The translations under genes were made by a program, and so were the position numbers. DNA of 64,000 bases from Pegethrix bostrychoides GSE-TBD4-15B. GTDB lineage: Bacteria; Cyanobacteriota; Cyanobacteriia; Elainellales; Elainellaceae. The notes beneath the pieces are model-generated. The model did not search any database and was not told the origin of the DNA. It saw nothing but the letters and a program-made list of their open reading frames with translations. This document shows positions 42,522-51,922 of the stretch, one piece after another (positions within the stretch are counted from its first letter, which is position 1; each line of letters starts with the position of its first letter). Location of the stretch: the NCBI GenBank assembly GCA_019359155.1, contig JAHHHV010000007.1, positions 1 through 64,000 of the forward strand, given 5' to 3'.

Positions 42522-44546
42522 ATGACTCCCGACTTTCTTGTTACGCCAGCGACTGTTACGCCAGCAATCAACGATCTGCTCTCTCCCCTCAACAGCGCTA
42601 TCTCTGACTGTGCAGAAGCGCTACAAACTGGCCAATCTCCGGCTGCGGCCTGCCAGCGCTTGGGCGATATTTTGCAGGGGCTAGGCCGATTTCAGGAAAC
42701 GATTTTCTGGCATACGGCAGCGCTGGAAGAGACTCCCAATCTGGCCGCCCTCTATGTGAATCTGGGACGGCTTTGTATCAAGCAGCGCCGCTGGGAGCAG
42801 GCGACGCTCTACTACGAGCAGGCGATTCAGCATGATCCTACTTCAGCTACTGCCTACCGCAGTCTTGGCAATCTCCATGCCCATCTAGGTCAGTCAGAGC
42901 AGGCACTAGAATGTCGCTACCAGGCTTTGATGCTGCGCCCCGACTGGGCGACTCCGCAAAATCAGCTGAAGCTAGGCAATCTGTTCCTCAGCGCCAAACA
43001 GGCGGAGCGGGCGATTGAATGCTACGAGCGCAGTCTTCAGCTTCAGCCCAGTTTTCAAACTCACTACAATCTGGCCGTCACGCTGACTGCTCAAGAGCGC
43101 TGGCAAGAGGCCAAGACAGCTTATCAGAACGCCTTAGAAATCAATCCAGATCACGCCGAGTCCTACTATGGGTTATGCAAAGTGGCAGAGCAAGAGAATG
43201 ATCTTCAGCAAGCGCTGATTTACTGCCAGCAGGCAGTCGAACTTAGCCCCAACTCGTTTGCGGCTTGCTATACGCTAGGGACGCTGTTATTGAAGCTAAA
43301 TCGCTGGGAGAATGCGGCATTAGCCTATCAGCAGGCGCTGGAGTTAAACCCGGAGTTTGCCTGGTCGCATCACAATCTGGGCTATGTGCTGTTGAAGCAG
43401 GGGCGGTTGCAGGAGGCTCAGGAGATGCTGCAATATGCCACCCAGCATTTGAGTGAGTCGCCTTGGTCTTATTGCCATTTGGCTGAGGTATTTAATCAGC
43501 AGGGGCAGTGGGGTCAGGCATCGGCGGCTTTTTTGAACGTAGTGCAGCTTCAGGCTGATTTACCTGGCATTTACTATCGGCTGGGTCATGTGCTGCGGCG
43601 ATATTTGGAAACGGGGGTTGAGGCAGCAATTGCTGAGTATCAGGATTCTGCAACAGCTAGTCCTGAGTTTTATGCCGAGACGGCGCAAGAGTTGAAGCAG
43701 ATCAATCAGCTCGATGGAGCCTATTTCTGCTATCGGATGGCGCTGCATCTTCAGCCCAACCGCAGTGATTGGTATACCGAGTTGGAGCAAATCTGGGCAG
43801 CACGTGAGCAGTTACAGGCCCGCTTGGCTGAGCTACGGGCTGAACTGGCTCAACATCCGGAGCAGAGCTGGCTCTATACGGAACTTGGCAACCTGTTGTC
43901 GAATCAAGGGGAAGCGGCGGAGGCAAGGCTTCTACATCGGCAGGGTGGTATTTTGCGGGGCTGGCAGCGCGCTGCAACCCGTGAATATAGTTTTGCGCAT
44001 GATTGGTTTACGCATAACATCCCGGTCTGGACCGAGCATCTCCAGCGGTTTGTAAATCTGCCGGTGAATGCGCTGGAAATTGGCAGCTTTGAAGGGATGT
44101 CCAGTTGTTGGTTGCTCGACTATATCCTGACGCATCCAGAAGCCAAGCTCACCTGTATTGATCTTTATTTTCAAGAAAGCTTTGGCCTCAACATTGCCAA
44201 AACCGGCTCGCCCGAAAAAATTATCAAGATTGCTGCCGAGTCACATCAAACTCTGGCGAGCCTAGAGTCGCAGGCTTACGACTTGATCTATATCGACGGT
44301 AACCACCTAGCTGATCACGCTCAGCAGGATGCTCATCTGTCTTGGCGGCTGCTGAAACCGGGTGGTTTGCTGATATTTGATGACTATGAATGGTCAGATG
44401 CGAACTACCCCGGTCAGGAGACCAAAATCGGGATCGATGCATTTATGGCAACCGTCCAGTCTGAGGTCGAGGTTCTGCATCGAGCCTACCAGTTGATTGT
44501 GCGAAAGAGCGTACCCGCTAACGTTGCCTCCAATGTCGCTCGCTGA
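42522..44546 (+). CDS. TPR-class I methyltransferase fusion
   Basis: This 674-residue protein has about 500 residues of TPR repeats (ALYVNLGRLCIKQRRWEQATLYYEQAI and similar). A C-terminal class I SAM methyltransferase follows, with LEIGSFEGMSSCW (motif I, near residue 517), YDLIYIDGNH (motif near 590) and LKPGGLLIFDDY. It resembles cephalosporin-hydroxylase-like/Methyltransf_24 enzymes found in glycan clusters. The likely acceptor is a sugar hydroxyl or a surface polymer, but no substrate is shown. The stop overlaps an in-frame start of the next TPR gene, so the genes are probably one transcript. Confidence 0.9.
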   Translation: MTPDFLVTPATVTPAINDLLSPLNSAISDCAEALQTGQSPAAACQRLGDILQGLGRFQETIFWHTAALEETPNLAALYVNLGRLCIKQRRWEQATLYYEQAIQHDPTSATAYRSLGNLHAHLGQSEQALECRYQALMLRPDWATPQNQLKLGNLFLSAKQAERAIECYERSLQLQPSFQTHYNLAVTLTAQERWQEAKTAYQNALEINPDHAESYYGLCKVAEQENDLQQALIYCQQAVELSPNSFAACYTLGTLLLKLNRWENAALAYQQALELNPEFAWSHHNLGYVLLKQGRLQEAQEMLQYATQHLSESPWSYCHLAEVFNQQGQWGQASAAFLNVVQLQADLPGIYYRLGHVLRRYLETGVEAAIAEYQDSATASPEFYAETAQELKQINQLDGAYFCYRMALHLQPNRSDWYTELEQIWAAREQLQARLAELRAELAQHPEQSWLYTELGNLLSNQGEAAEARLLHRQGGILRGWQRAATREYSFAHDWFTHNIPVWTEHLQRFVNLPVNALEIGSFEGMSSCWLLDYILTHPEAKLTCIDLYFQESFGLNIAKTGSPEKIIKIAAESHQTLASLESQAYDLIYIDGNHLADHAQQDAHLSWRLLKPGGLLIFDDYEWSDANYPGQETKIGIDAFMATVQSEVEVLHRAYQLIVRKSVPANVASNVAR

Positions 44547-44559
44547 TGGATTCCCTACC

Positions 44560-46245
44560 ATGCTCAAGTCTCTGCGCTATCACTTTTCTCGATTTAACTC
44601 TTTCGTAAACGAACCCTATTTACCCAAGATGGACAACAGAAATTATTCCAACCCAGCTGATGCCAGCACTACGCTTTACCTATCTGAGGCTGAAGCAAAT
44701 CAAGTCGAACGAGAGCGAGTGCTGCTGCTGCCCAGTCTGACGGCTTCAGAGCCGAAGCTGGAGCCACAGGCCAGTTTTGAGCAGTATTTGCAGCGGGGTA
44801 AGCAGCTCTTTGGCGCAGGCGACGGGGCAGGTGCGGTGACGGCCTATCGTCAGGCACTGGCGCTGGGTGAATCGGCAGATCTCTATCAGCATCTGGCGCA
44901 GGCGCTGAGCCAGCAGGGAGATTTGGTGGAAGCCGCTGCTTGCTACCGCAAGGCGATTGAGCTATCGGGCTTGAGTGAAGCAGCTCCTGAAACTGAGCCA
45001 AGTCTAGAGGAGACAGAGGCGGAGCCAGAGCCAGAGCCCCTGCCTTGGTTTGAAGAAGCGGCCTTTCAGCTTCAGCAGGGTCAGGCGCATTTGAACCGCA
45101 AAAACTGGCAAGCGGCGGCTTCAGCTTGTGAGCAGGCGGTGCAGATTATGAGTCCCAAAACGTCTGAAGCCTACAGCACGCTGGCGATGGCCTTGCAGGC
45201 ACAGGGGGATCTGGACGCGGCCAAAAGCTATTTCTCGCAGGCGCTTCAGCTCCAGCCTAAAACCGCCGAGCTACATGCCCAGCTCGGCAGCGTCTACGCC
45301 GAGCAAAAGCAGTTTGCTGAAGCAATGAACTCCTATCGCCGAGCGATTGCCATCAACCCGCGCTTTGCCAGAGTCTATTGGGAAATGGGCGAACTCTGGA
45401 AGCAGATGGGCGACCGTAATCAGGCCACCGACTGCTGGTATCGGGCGTTTCAGCTAGAGCCAACCTGGGGCACAGCGCGCGAGCACTGGCGCTTGGGCAC
45501 GGCGCTGGCGGAGCAAAATAAGCTAGAGCAGGCTGGCCAGTCGTATCAGCAGGCAATTCGGCTCGACCCCAAATTTGCTGAGGCTTATCATAATCTGGGC
45601 GTGATTTTGGGCAAGCAGGGACAGTGGCAGCAGGCGCTGAGTCAACATCAGCAGGCGGCGGCGCTCAACCCCGAAAATCCGCAGTTTTGGGCGGGCGTGG
45701 GGCGGGCGATGGTGGCGCAGGAAGCCTGGGAAGAGGCGATTGTGGCCTACCAAAAGGTGACGCGGCTGAATTTGGATGGGGCGCAAAGTCAGGCGATGTT
45801 TCAACATGCGGTGGGGCAGTTGGAGCAGTGTCAGAGGGCGATGGTAGCGCAGTCTTATGGCCAGATGGCGGCGAGTTTGGTGCAGCAGCAGCAGTGGCAG
45901 GAGGCGGTGAACTGCTATCGGCAGGCCATTGAACGTTACCCCAGCGGCAAGCAATATGCGGGGCTGGGCAAAGCGCTGGCGGGGCTGGAGCAGTGGCAGG
46001 AGGCGATTGCGGCTTACCAGCAGGCGATGGAGCTGTCGCCGGATAACCAGGACTACTATTTGGCCTTTGGGGAGCTGTTGATTCAGCGGGAGCAAAAGCG
46101 AAAGCAGCCTCAGGCGGCAGATGCAGTGCAGGCAGACTTAAGCAACTTAAACAAGCAGTTCAACCAGTCATTGAGGGAGGCTGGTTTAGCTGAAGATACC
46201 GTAAAGATTAATGAAATGGCCGTAGAGAGCCTAACACTTTTGTGA
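44560..46245 (+). CDS. TPR-repeat protein without catalytic domain
   Basis: The product of about 561 residues is built of TPR repeats (AYSTLAMALQAQGDLDAAKSYFSQALQLQPK and more), with an acidic linker (EETEAEPEPEPLP) between a first repeat block and the main array. No enzymatic domain follows. The start is uncertain: ATG 44533 overlaps the previous stop, ATG 44560 follows it by 13 bp, and ATG 44629 is also in frame. It probably acts as a scaffold for the neighbouring TPR-fused enzymes. Confidence 0.85.
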   Translation: MLKSLRYHFSRFNSFVNEPYLPKMDNRNYSNPADASTTLYLSEAEANQVERERVLLLPSLTASEPKLEPQASFEQYLQRGKQLFGAGDGAGAVTAYRQALALGESADLYQHLAQALSQQGDLVEAAACYRKAIELSGLSEAAPETEPSLEETEAEPEPEPLPWFEEAAFQLQQGQAHLNRKNWQAAASACEQAVQIMSPKTSEAYSTLAMALQAQGDLDAAKSYFSQALQLQPKTAELHAQLGSVYAEQKQFAEAMNSYRRAIAINPRFARVYWEMGELWKQMGDRNQATDCWYRAFQLEPTWGTAREHWRLGTALAEQNKLEQAGQSYQQAIRLDPKFAEAYHNLGVILGKQGQWQQALSQHQQAAALNPENPQFWAGVGRAMVAQEAWEEAIVAYQKVTRLNLDGAQSQAMFQHAVGQLEQCQRAMVAQSYGQMAASLVQQQQWQEAVNCYRQAIERYPSGKQYAGLGKALAGLEQWQEAIAAYQQAMELSPDNQDYYLAFGELLIQREQKRKQPQAADAVQADLSNLNKQFNQSLREAGLAEDTVKINEMAVESLTLL

Positions 46246-46444
46246 TTGTCTAACAGTTTTATGGTTGAATGACTGATAAGGTAACAAAGTGGCTCAAAAA
46301 AAATCAGAAAGACCCGGATTAGTATATCTAGCTCCTGTAAGCTCTTTATAGGTTTCTGCGTCTTCGTTTTTCGCGTTCTCGGCTAGGTTAAGTATCGGTT
46401 AAATCAGGCTAGTTTCGCTGGTTGTTCCCCCAGAAATCATCACT

Positions 46445-49400
46445 ATGCTTGCATCTTCGTTCCCGGCTCTGTCTGGTCAGATTTCTGTTACTGCTGATGC
46501 CTCCTCGGCGGCGGCTTTTTGTGAGTTGGCGGCTGATCTGCTACGGCATGGGCAGTCAAAAATGGCGGTTGACTATTGCCATTTGGCGATTCAGGCGCAG
46601 CCGACAGCGCAGAGCTACAAGCTGTTGGGCGATGGCTTGCAAAAGCTGAAGCAGTGGGTTGAAGCTGAAGCGGCATACCAGCAGGCGCTCCAGCTTGCGC
46701 CAGACTGGGCGGAACTGCATGCCAACTTGGGGACGCTCTATATGCAGCAGCAGCAGTGGCTGAAGGCGCTGGAGTTTTACCAAAAGGCGCTGAGTTTGAA
46801 GCCGGAGCTGCCGGAAATTCAGGGGCGGCTCAAGCAGCTTTTGGGGCAGGTTGCAGCGGCGAATCAGGCGGCGAATCAGGCGGCGAATGATGCAGTGAAC
46901 CGGGTGAGTGTCATAGAAGCGCCGAAGCAGAACGCGGCTGCGACTCCGCTCCCAGTTCGGACTTCTGAGGCGGCTTATCAGGCTTACCAGGCGGGGAATA
47001 GCGCTTTGCAACTGCGGCAGTGGCCAGAGGCGATGCGGCATTATCAGCAGGCGATTCAGCTTGACCCAAATTTTGCGATGGCGCACTGGCGGCTGGCGCT
47101 GAGCCTGGAGGCAATGGGGGAGCAGGAGCAGGCAGTGGAGCGCTATTTTTTGGCGCTGTCGCTTCAGCCAAATCTGGCTAAGCCTGCTGAACTTTGCAAG
47201 TTCGGTCAGCTATTTGTACAGCGCGAGAAGCTAGAGCAGGCGCTGAGCTGCTATGAGTGGGCGCTAGGGCAGGATGACCAACTGGCGGCGGCTCATGGGC
47301 AGATGGGGCTGCTGCTGGGCCGTCTGGAGCGCTATGAGGCGGCGGCAGAGCATTATCGCAGGGCGGTAGAGCTGGAGCCTGCGGGAAGCTTCTGTCATGG
47401 GCTGGGGGATGTATGGACGAAATTGCAGCGGTGGCAGGCGGCGGCAGCGGCTTACAGGCAGGCGATTGAGCTAGAGCCGGAGTTTTCTTGGTCGCATAAT
47501 AATTTGGGCGATGCGTTGATGCAGCTGGCGCAGTGGGAGGCGGCAGCGACAGCTTATCAAAAGGCAATTGAGCTGAACCCGGAGTTTCATTGGTCGCATT
47601 ACAACTTGGGTGAGGCGTTGGCGAAGCTGGGGCAGTGGGATACGGCGATTGGGTCTTATCATCGGGCATTGGAGTTACAGCCGCAGGAAGATTGGATCGG
47701 AAGTAGAGTTGGAGCTTCGCATTTTAATGAAGGGATAGAACGAATTACTGAAGGAAACATTAAGGAGGCTAATCTTTGTTTCCATCAGATTGATCAAATT
47801 GGTGACTCTGGCGGTAATTTGATTCACTGGCCTCAGCAGCAGGATAAGGTTTGGCCTTTCTATAGTTGCAGTCATCTTCAGTCAGTTTTTGAGACATTAA
47901 AACCCCAGAATACTGCTTGGCCCAAAATTACAATCGTTACTCCTTCACTCAATCAAGGAGCTTATATAGAGGAAACCATCCTTTCAATTCTGAACCAGAA
48001 CTATAGCAATCTGGAGTACATCATCATAGATGGTGGATCAACCGATCAGACGCTGAGGGTGCTGGAGCGATACAAAGCCAAGATCACTCGAATCGTAGTT
48101 GAACCTGATCAGGGTCAATCCAATGCTATTAACAAAGGGTTTCGGTTAGGAACTGGCGAGTTGATGAGTTGGGTTAACAGCGATGACTTGCTTGGGCCGG
48201 GAGCATTGTATGTATTGGCATTAAGCTATCTGCAACGCCATTGGGATTTGGCAGCAGGAATTTGCGTGGCGCATCGAGAGGGCAAGATTCTGACTGTCCG
48301 AAAACCCAGGACTGAGCCGCAGAATTTTACAGTAGAGCATCTGACGAATCTATCTCGCCTGTGGGCAACGGGACACTTTTTCTATCAGCCTGAAGTTAGC
48401 TTTACCCGGAGGCTTTGGGAACAGGTTGGTGCGGGCTTAGATGAGTCTTTGACTTATGCAATGGACTATGACCTCTGGATGCGATTTGCTCAGGTGGATG
48501 CGCGGCTGGAGTTGGTGAGCTGGCCGTTGGCTTTCTTTAGAAATCACTCGGCTCAAAAAACGGCAGATCAGGTTTCTTCAATGCGAGAGCTGCTGCAAGT
48601 CACTGAGCGCTATCACAGTATTTTGCCCTCGCTAGAGCGCCGACAGGCAATTGGCAACATTCTTGAAGCATTTCTGCTTTCGCGCAAACGAGTTTTGGTG
48701 ATTCAATCAGCAGAAAACAAGGTTCGCCAGTCTGCTGTAGTTGGCACTTATCATCTAACGCTTTGTACTGACTTAGAGCAGATTAGACTCGATGACTTTG
48801 ATGCCGTCTTGTTGATTGTGGATTCGCCACAAACTGTCTCCGCAGTTGAAAAGCTGGTTCAAGAAAAGTTCTCTAGACTTCGCCTTGCCTGGTTTTGGTC
48901 ACATCAGCAGGATTTTGAGCGCAATGCGGCTATTGCAGATCGCGTTGATGTTTGTGTTCCTTCTAGTTCTTTACTGGCAGAGACGCTGCGGAGTTACTTC
49001 AGCATTCTGTGCTCTGAGGTTCCAGCTCTTAATGCCGCTTCAGCAACGGTCAATCAGCTTGCTGTTCCATTAGAGTCAATTTGGCAGCAGCTTGTTGCTC
49101 TTTTGGCGGAGTTGAAACAAGGAGGTTCGCTGTATGTTGGCAGCGCCATAACGCGCTCACCATCTGAATCTGCTGCTCGCAGACCTCATGCTTTGAGAAA
49201 CGAGGCTGTGAAGCAACTGCCGTCTTCTCAGTTGTCGGTTTATCAGAAGCTAGGAGATGCTTATGCGGCCACACAAAATTTAGAAGCAGCGATTAGCGTT
49301 TACCAGACTGCGCTTAAGCTTGACCCGAATCAGCTTGATACTCGCGCTAAGCTAAACCAGGCGACGGTGATTCAGAACGCCAAGCTGAAGCAGAGTCAGC

Positions 49401-51895
49401 AGACTGGCAGACCTTGGCCTTATGGCATAGACTGTAATCCTGCTCCACCAACGCTCCCAGACGGCAGTCCTTGGCCGAAGATTTCGATTGTTACGCCTTC
49501 TTTCAATCAAGGTGAATTTATTGAGGAGACTATTCTCTCGATTATTCACCAGAACTATCCGAATGTAGAGCATGTTTTGATAGACGGTGGCTCTACTGAT
49601 AGGACAATGCAGGTTGTTGAGCAATATCGTGAGCATTTTTCGTATGCTGTGAGTGAACCGGATGGTGGCCAGAGCAACGCCCTTAATAAGGGATTTCGGC
49701 AAACATCAGGCGAGATTTTGACCTGGTTGAATAGCGACGACCGACTGGCTCCAGGAGCGCTGTACGGAATGGCGCTGGCTTTCTATCAAAGCAAGGCGGA
49801 CGTTGTAGCTGGAGTATGTCAATTATTCCGAGATGGTGTTGAGATTGAGCAACATCTCACATCTTGTGTCGATGGTTTGCTGCCACTCGCAGATCTGATT
49901 GATCTGGAACGCTGCTGGCTGAAAGGCAAATTCTTTTATCAGCCTGAGGTCATGTTTACTCGCTCTATTTGGGAGCGAGCAGGCGGCTTCGTTGATGAGT
50001 CGCTGTTTTATAGTATGGACTATGAGCTGTGGACGAGATTTGCGGCAGCAAGCGCCAAGCTGCATGTGGTGGGTCGGGCTGTGGCTCAATACCGAATGCA
50101 TCCAGAGCAGAAGACGAGTGCTGTGGATAAATATGCTCCAGAGCTGCGTCAGACTCGTGATGCCCTGCGGCTTCGCTTCAACTGTCTAGCTTCTGAGGGT
50201 GGCAGTCCTGAGCCTAGCCGTAGTCGGCTGCGAATTGCTCTGTTAAACGACGTGGGAACGTTAGGTGGGGCTGGAATTGCTCATTCTCGAATTGGACAGG
50301 CGCTAGCACTGGCTGGACATGAGGTAATTCCCGTGGCCGGAACCCTGGACTGGTCGCTGACTCCTGTGGCTTGCGCTGCTGAAGAAGTATTTGATCTGGT
50401 AAGTGAGGTGAATCCAGATTTGGTGGTGGTAGGCAACTTGCACAATATGGAAAAGTCAGTTGACATTTTAGAAAAGCTGACTGGCCAGTTCCATACTGTT
50501 TTTGTGATGCATGACCAGTGGTTGCTGACAGGGCGCTGTGCCTATGTGGGAGCCTGCGAGAAATATATGGTAGCCTGCGATGCGAACTGCCCTACGAGCC
50601 ATGAATATCCTCGCTTGTTACCTGATCAGATTGCGGAGACTTTCCGGCGGAAGCATGATTTGCTGCTGAATGAGCGACTGCTGATTTTGGGAGACAGCGG
50701 CTGGACTACAAATTGGGCAAGATATGCTCTGCTAAACTATCGCTCCCGCCAGACTGCGGCTGAGCTTGATCGTAAGTTTCAGACAATTTACTATGGGCTT
50801 GACTTGGAGACGTTTCATCCGCAGGATGTTGCAGAATGCCGTCGGCTGTTGGGGTTGCCGATGGACAGGTTTATTATTCTTACGGGCTGTCAGTCTGTTG
50901 AGGATGAGCGGAAAGGGTTTAAGTATTTAATTGAAGCTCTAAAGATTGCAGCGCTGGAAGATGTACTGGTGGTTAGCCTTGGCTACGGAAATTCTGTGGT
51001 TGAAGGGGTAGAGGTTTATAGCGCTGGATATGTGAGCGATCCGCTGTTGCTGGCCTGTTATTACGGTGCCGCAGATATTTTTGTAGGGCCTTCGCAGGAG
51101 GAGGCATTTGGTCAAACTTTTGTGGAAGCGGCGGCTTGTGGAACTCCGGCTGTGGGCTATGGCGTGGGAGGAGTGAAGGAGGCGATTGCAGATGGGGTTT
51201 CGGGTCGGGTTGTGGTTCAAAAAACGCCAGCGGCTTTGGCCAAAATGATTGTGGAGCTTTACAGTGATTTGGAGCAGCGGCAGCTTCTGAGCCGACTGGC
51301 TCCGGTGCATATTGCCAACAGGTTTTCGTTCCAGGCTAGCTACCATACGTTTATGGTGGCGCTGACTCAGAGTGGATGGCTAGATAAGCTGGGGCTGAAT
51401 CCGGCTAGTAAGTTTTCGGCTCAGGGGCAAGAGCTGGCATTGCCTCTGGTGGTTCGGGATGCAGTACCTGTGGTGAAGCACGAAATTATTTCAGGTGATG
51501 GCGTTTCTGGATATACGCTGAGTGGGTTTGGTGAGGTGGAGTCGCCTTATCCAGAGCTAGGGCTGGAGTTGCCTAGCCAGTGGTTGCTTTGGCCGCAGGG
51601 CGCATGGGCTGTAGTTTCGCCTCAAGCTCAGATGCTCCAGCTTGTGATTCGCTGTCGAAATGTTTCCCAAGGTCAAATTTTGGAGGTTTGGCAGGAGGAG
51701 CAGTTGAAGATGCGGGAGCAGCTTGCTTATTTTAAGATTGTGCAGACCAATGAGCTAGAGCTGCCTGTGCAGCTTTGCAAAGGGATCAATCAGTTTGTAT
51801 TTAAGGTGAGTCAGTTTCAGCGCGATGAGGCTGGTCGGGATCTGGGGGTGTTGATTGAAGGAATTGAGTTGATGAACTGTTCTGGTACGAAGTAG
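46445..51895 (+). CDS. TPR-GT2-TPR-GT2-GT4 multi-glycosyltransferase
   Basis: This 1816-residue protein has TPR array 1 (about 20-420) and GT2 domain 1 (about 492-715; WPKITIVTPSLNQGAYIEE, IIDGGSTDQT, WVNSDD). A linker with a lone TPR follows (about 930-975). GT2 domain 2 spans about 1009-1235 (WPKISIVTPSFNQGEFIEE, LIDGGSTDRT, WLNSDD). GT4 spans about 1260-1648 (GGAGIAHSRIGQALALAGHEV, GPSQEEAFGQTFVEAAACGTP). A beta-rich C-terminal region ends the protein (1650-1816). Both GT2 DXD-like SDD motifs and the GT4 EX7E-like region are intact. Three sugar transfers could be channelled by one polypeptide. Base composition shifts near 47690, where the TPRs end. Confidence 0.92.
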   Translation: MLASSFPALSGQISVTADASSAAAFCELAADLLRHGQSKMAVDYCHLAIQAQPTAQSYKLLGDGLQKLKQWVEAEAAYQQALQLAPDWAELHANLGTLYMQQQQWLKALEFYQKALSLKPELPEIQGRLKQLLGQVAAANQAANQAANDAVNRVSVIEAPKQNAAATPLPVRTSEAAYQAYQAGNSALQLRQWPEAMRHYQQAIQLDPNFAMAHWRLALSLEAMGEQEQAVERYFLALSLQPNLAKPAELCKFGQLFVQREKLEQALSCYEWALGQDDQLAAAHGQMGLLLGRLERYEAAAEHYRRAVELEPAGSFCHGLGDVWTKLQRWQAAAAAYRQAIELEPEFSWSHNNLGDALMQLAQWEAAATAYQKAIELNPEFHWSHYNLGEALAKLGQWDTAIGSYHRALELQPQEDWIGSRVGASHFNEGIERITEGNIKEANLCFHQIDQIGDSGGNLIHWPQQQDKVWPFYSCSHLQSVFETLKPQNTAWPKITIVTPSLNQGAYIEETILSILNQNYSNLEYIIIDGGSTDQTLRVLERYKAKITRIVVEPDQGQSNAINKGFRLGTGELMSWVNSDDLLGPGALYVLALSYLQRHWDLAAGICVAHREGKILTVRKPRTEPQNFTVEHLTNLSRLWATGHFFYQPEVSFTRRLWEQVGAGLDESLTYAMDYDLWMRFAQVDARLELVSWPLAFFRNHSAQKTADQVSSMRELLQVTERYHSILPSLERRQAIGNILEAFLLSRKRVLVIQSAENKVRQSAVVGTYHLTLCTDLEQIRLDDFDAVLLIVDSPQTVSAVEKLVQEKFSRLRLAWFWSHQQDFERNAAIADRVDVCVPSSSLLAETLRSYFSILCSEVPALNAASATVNQLAVPLESIWQQLVALLAELKQGGSLYVGSAITRSPSESAARRPHALRNEAVKQLPSSQLSVYQKLGDAYAATQNLEAAISVYQTALKLDPNQLDTRAKLNQATVIQNAKLKQSQQTGRPWPYGIDCNPAPPTLPDGSPWPKISIVTPSFNQGEFIEETILSIIHQNYPNVEHVLIDGGSTDRTMQVVEQYREHFSYAVSEPDGGQSNALNKGFRQTSGEILTWLNSDDRLAPGALYGMALAFYQSKADVVAGVCQLFRDGVEIEQHLTSCVDGLLPLADLIDLERCWLKGKFFYQPEVMFTRSIWERAGGFVDESLFYSMDYELWTRFAAASAKLHVVGRAVAQYRMHPEQKTSAVDKYAPELRQTRDALRLRFNCLASEGGSPEPSRSRLRIALLNDVGTLGGAGIAHSRIGQALALAGHEVIPVAGTLDWSLTPVACAAEEVFDLVSEVNPDLVVVGNLHNMEKSVDILEKLTGQFHTVFVMHDQWLLTGRCAYVGACEKYMVACDANCPTSHEYPRLLPDQIAETFRRKHDLLLNERLLILGDSGWTTNWARYALLNYRSRQTAAELDRKFQTIYYGLDLETFHPQDVAECRRLLGLPMDRFIILTGCQSVEDERKGFKYLIEALKIAALEDVLVVSLGYGNSVVEGVEVYSAGYVSDPLLLACYYGAADIFVGPSQEEAFGQTFVEAAACGTPAVGYGVGGVKEAIADGVSGRVVVQKTPAALAKMIVELYSDLEQRQLLSRLAPVHIANRFSFQASYHTFMVALTQSGWLDKLGLNPASKFSAQGQELALPLVVRDAVPVVKHEIISGDGVSGYTLSGFGEVESPYPELGLELPSQWLLWPQGAWAVVSPQAQMLQLVIRCRNVSQGQILEVWQEEQLKMREQLAYFKIVQTNELELPVQLCKGINQFVFKVSQFQRDEAGRDLGVLIEGIELMNCSGTK
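46856..46891. repeat. 12-bp tandem repeat (x3) in multi-glycosyltransferase gene
   Basis: Units GCGGCGAATCAG, GCGGCGAATCAG and GCGGCGAATGAT encode AANQAANQAAND in a linker between TPR blocks. Confidence 0.75.
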
Positions 51896-51922
51896 TTTGT
51901 TGATAGGTTTGAAGGCTAGATT

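Noticed and set aside
45523-47171. Long minus-strand frames opposite the TPR genes (for example 45523-46095 and 46556-47086)
   Set aside because: They are mirror frames of Gln/Ala-rich TPR codons and have no recognisable domain.
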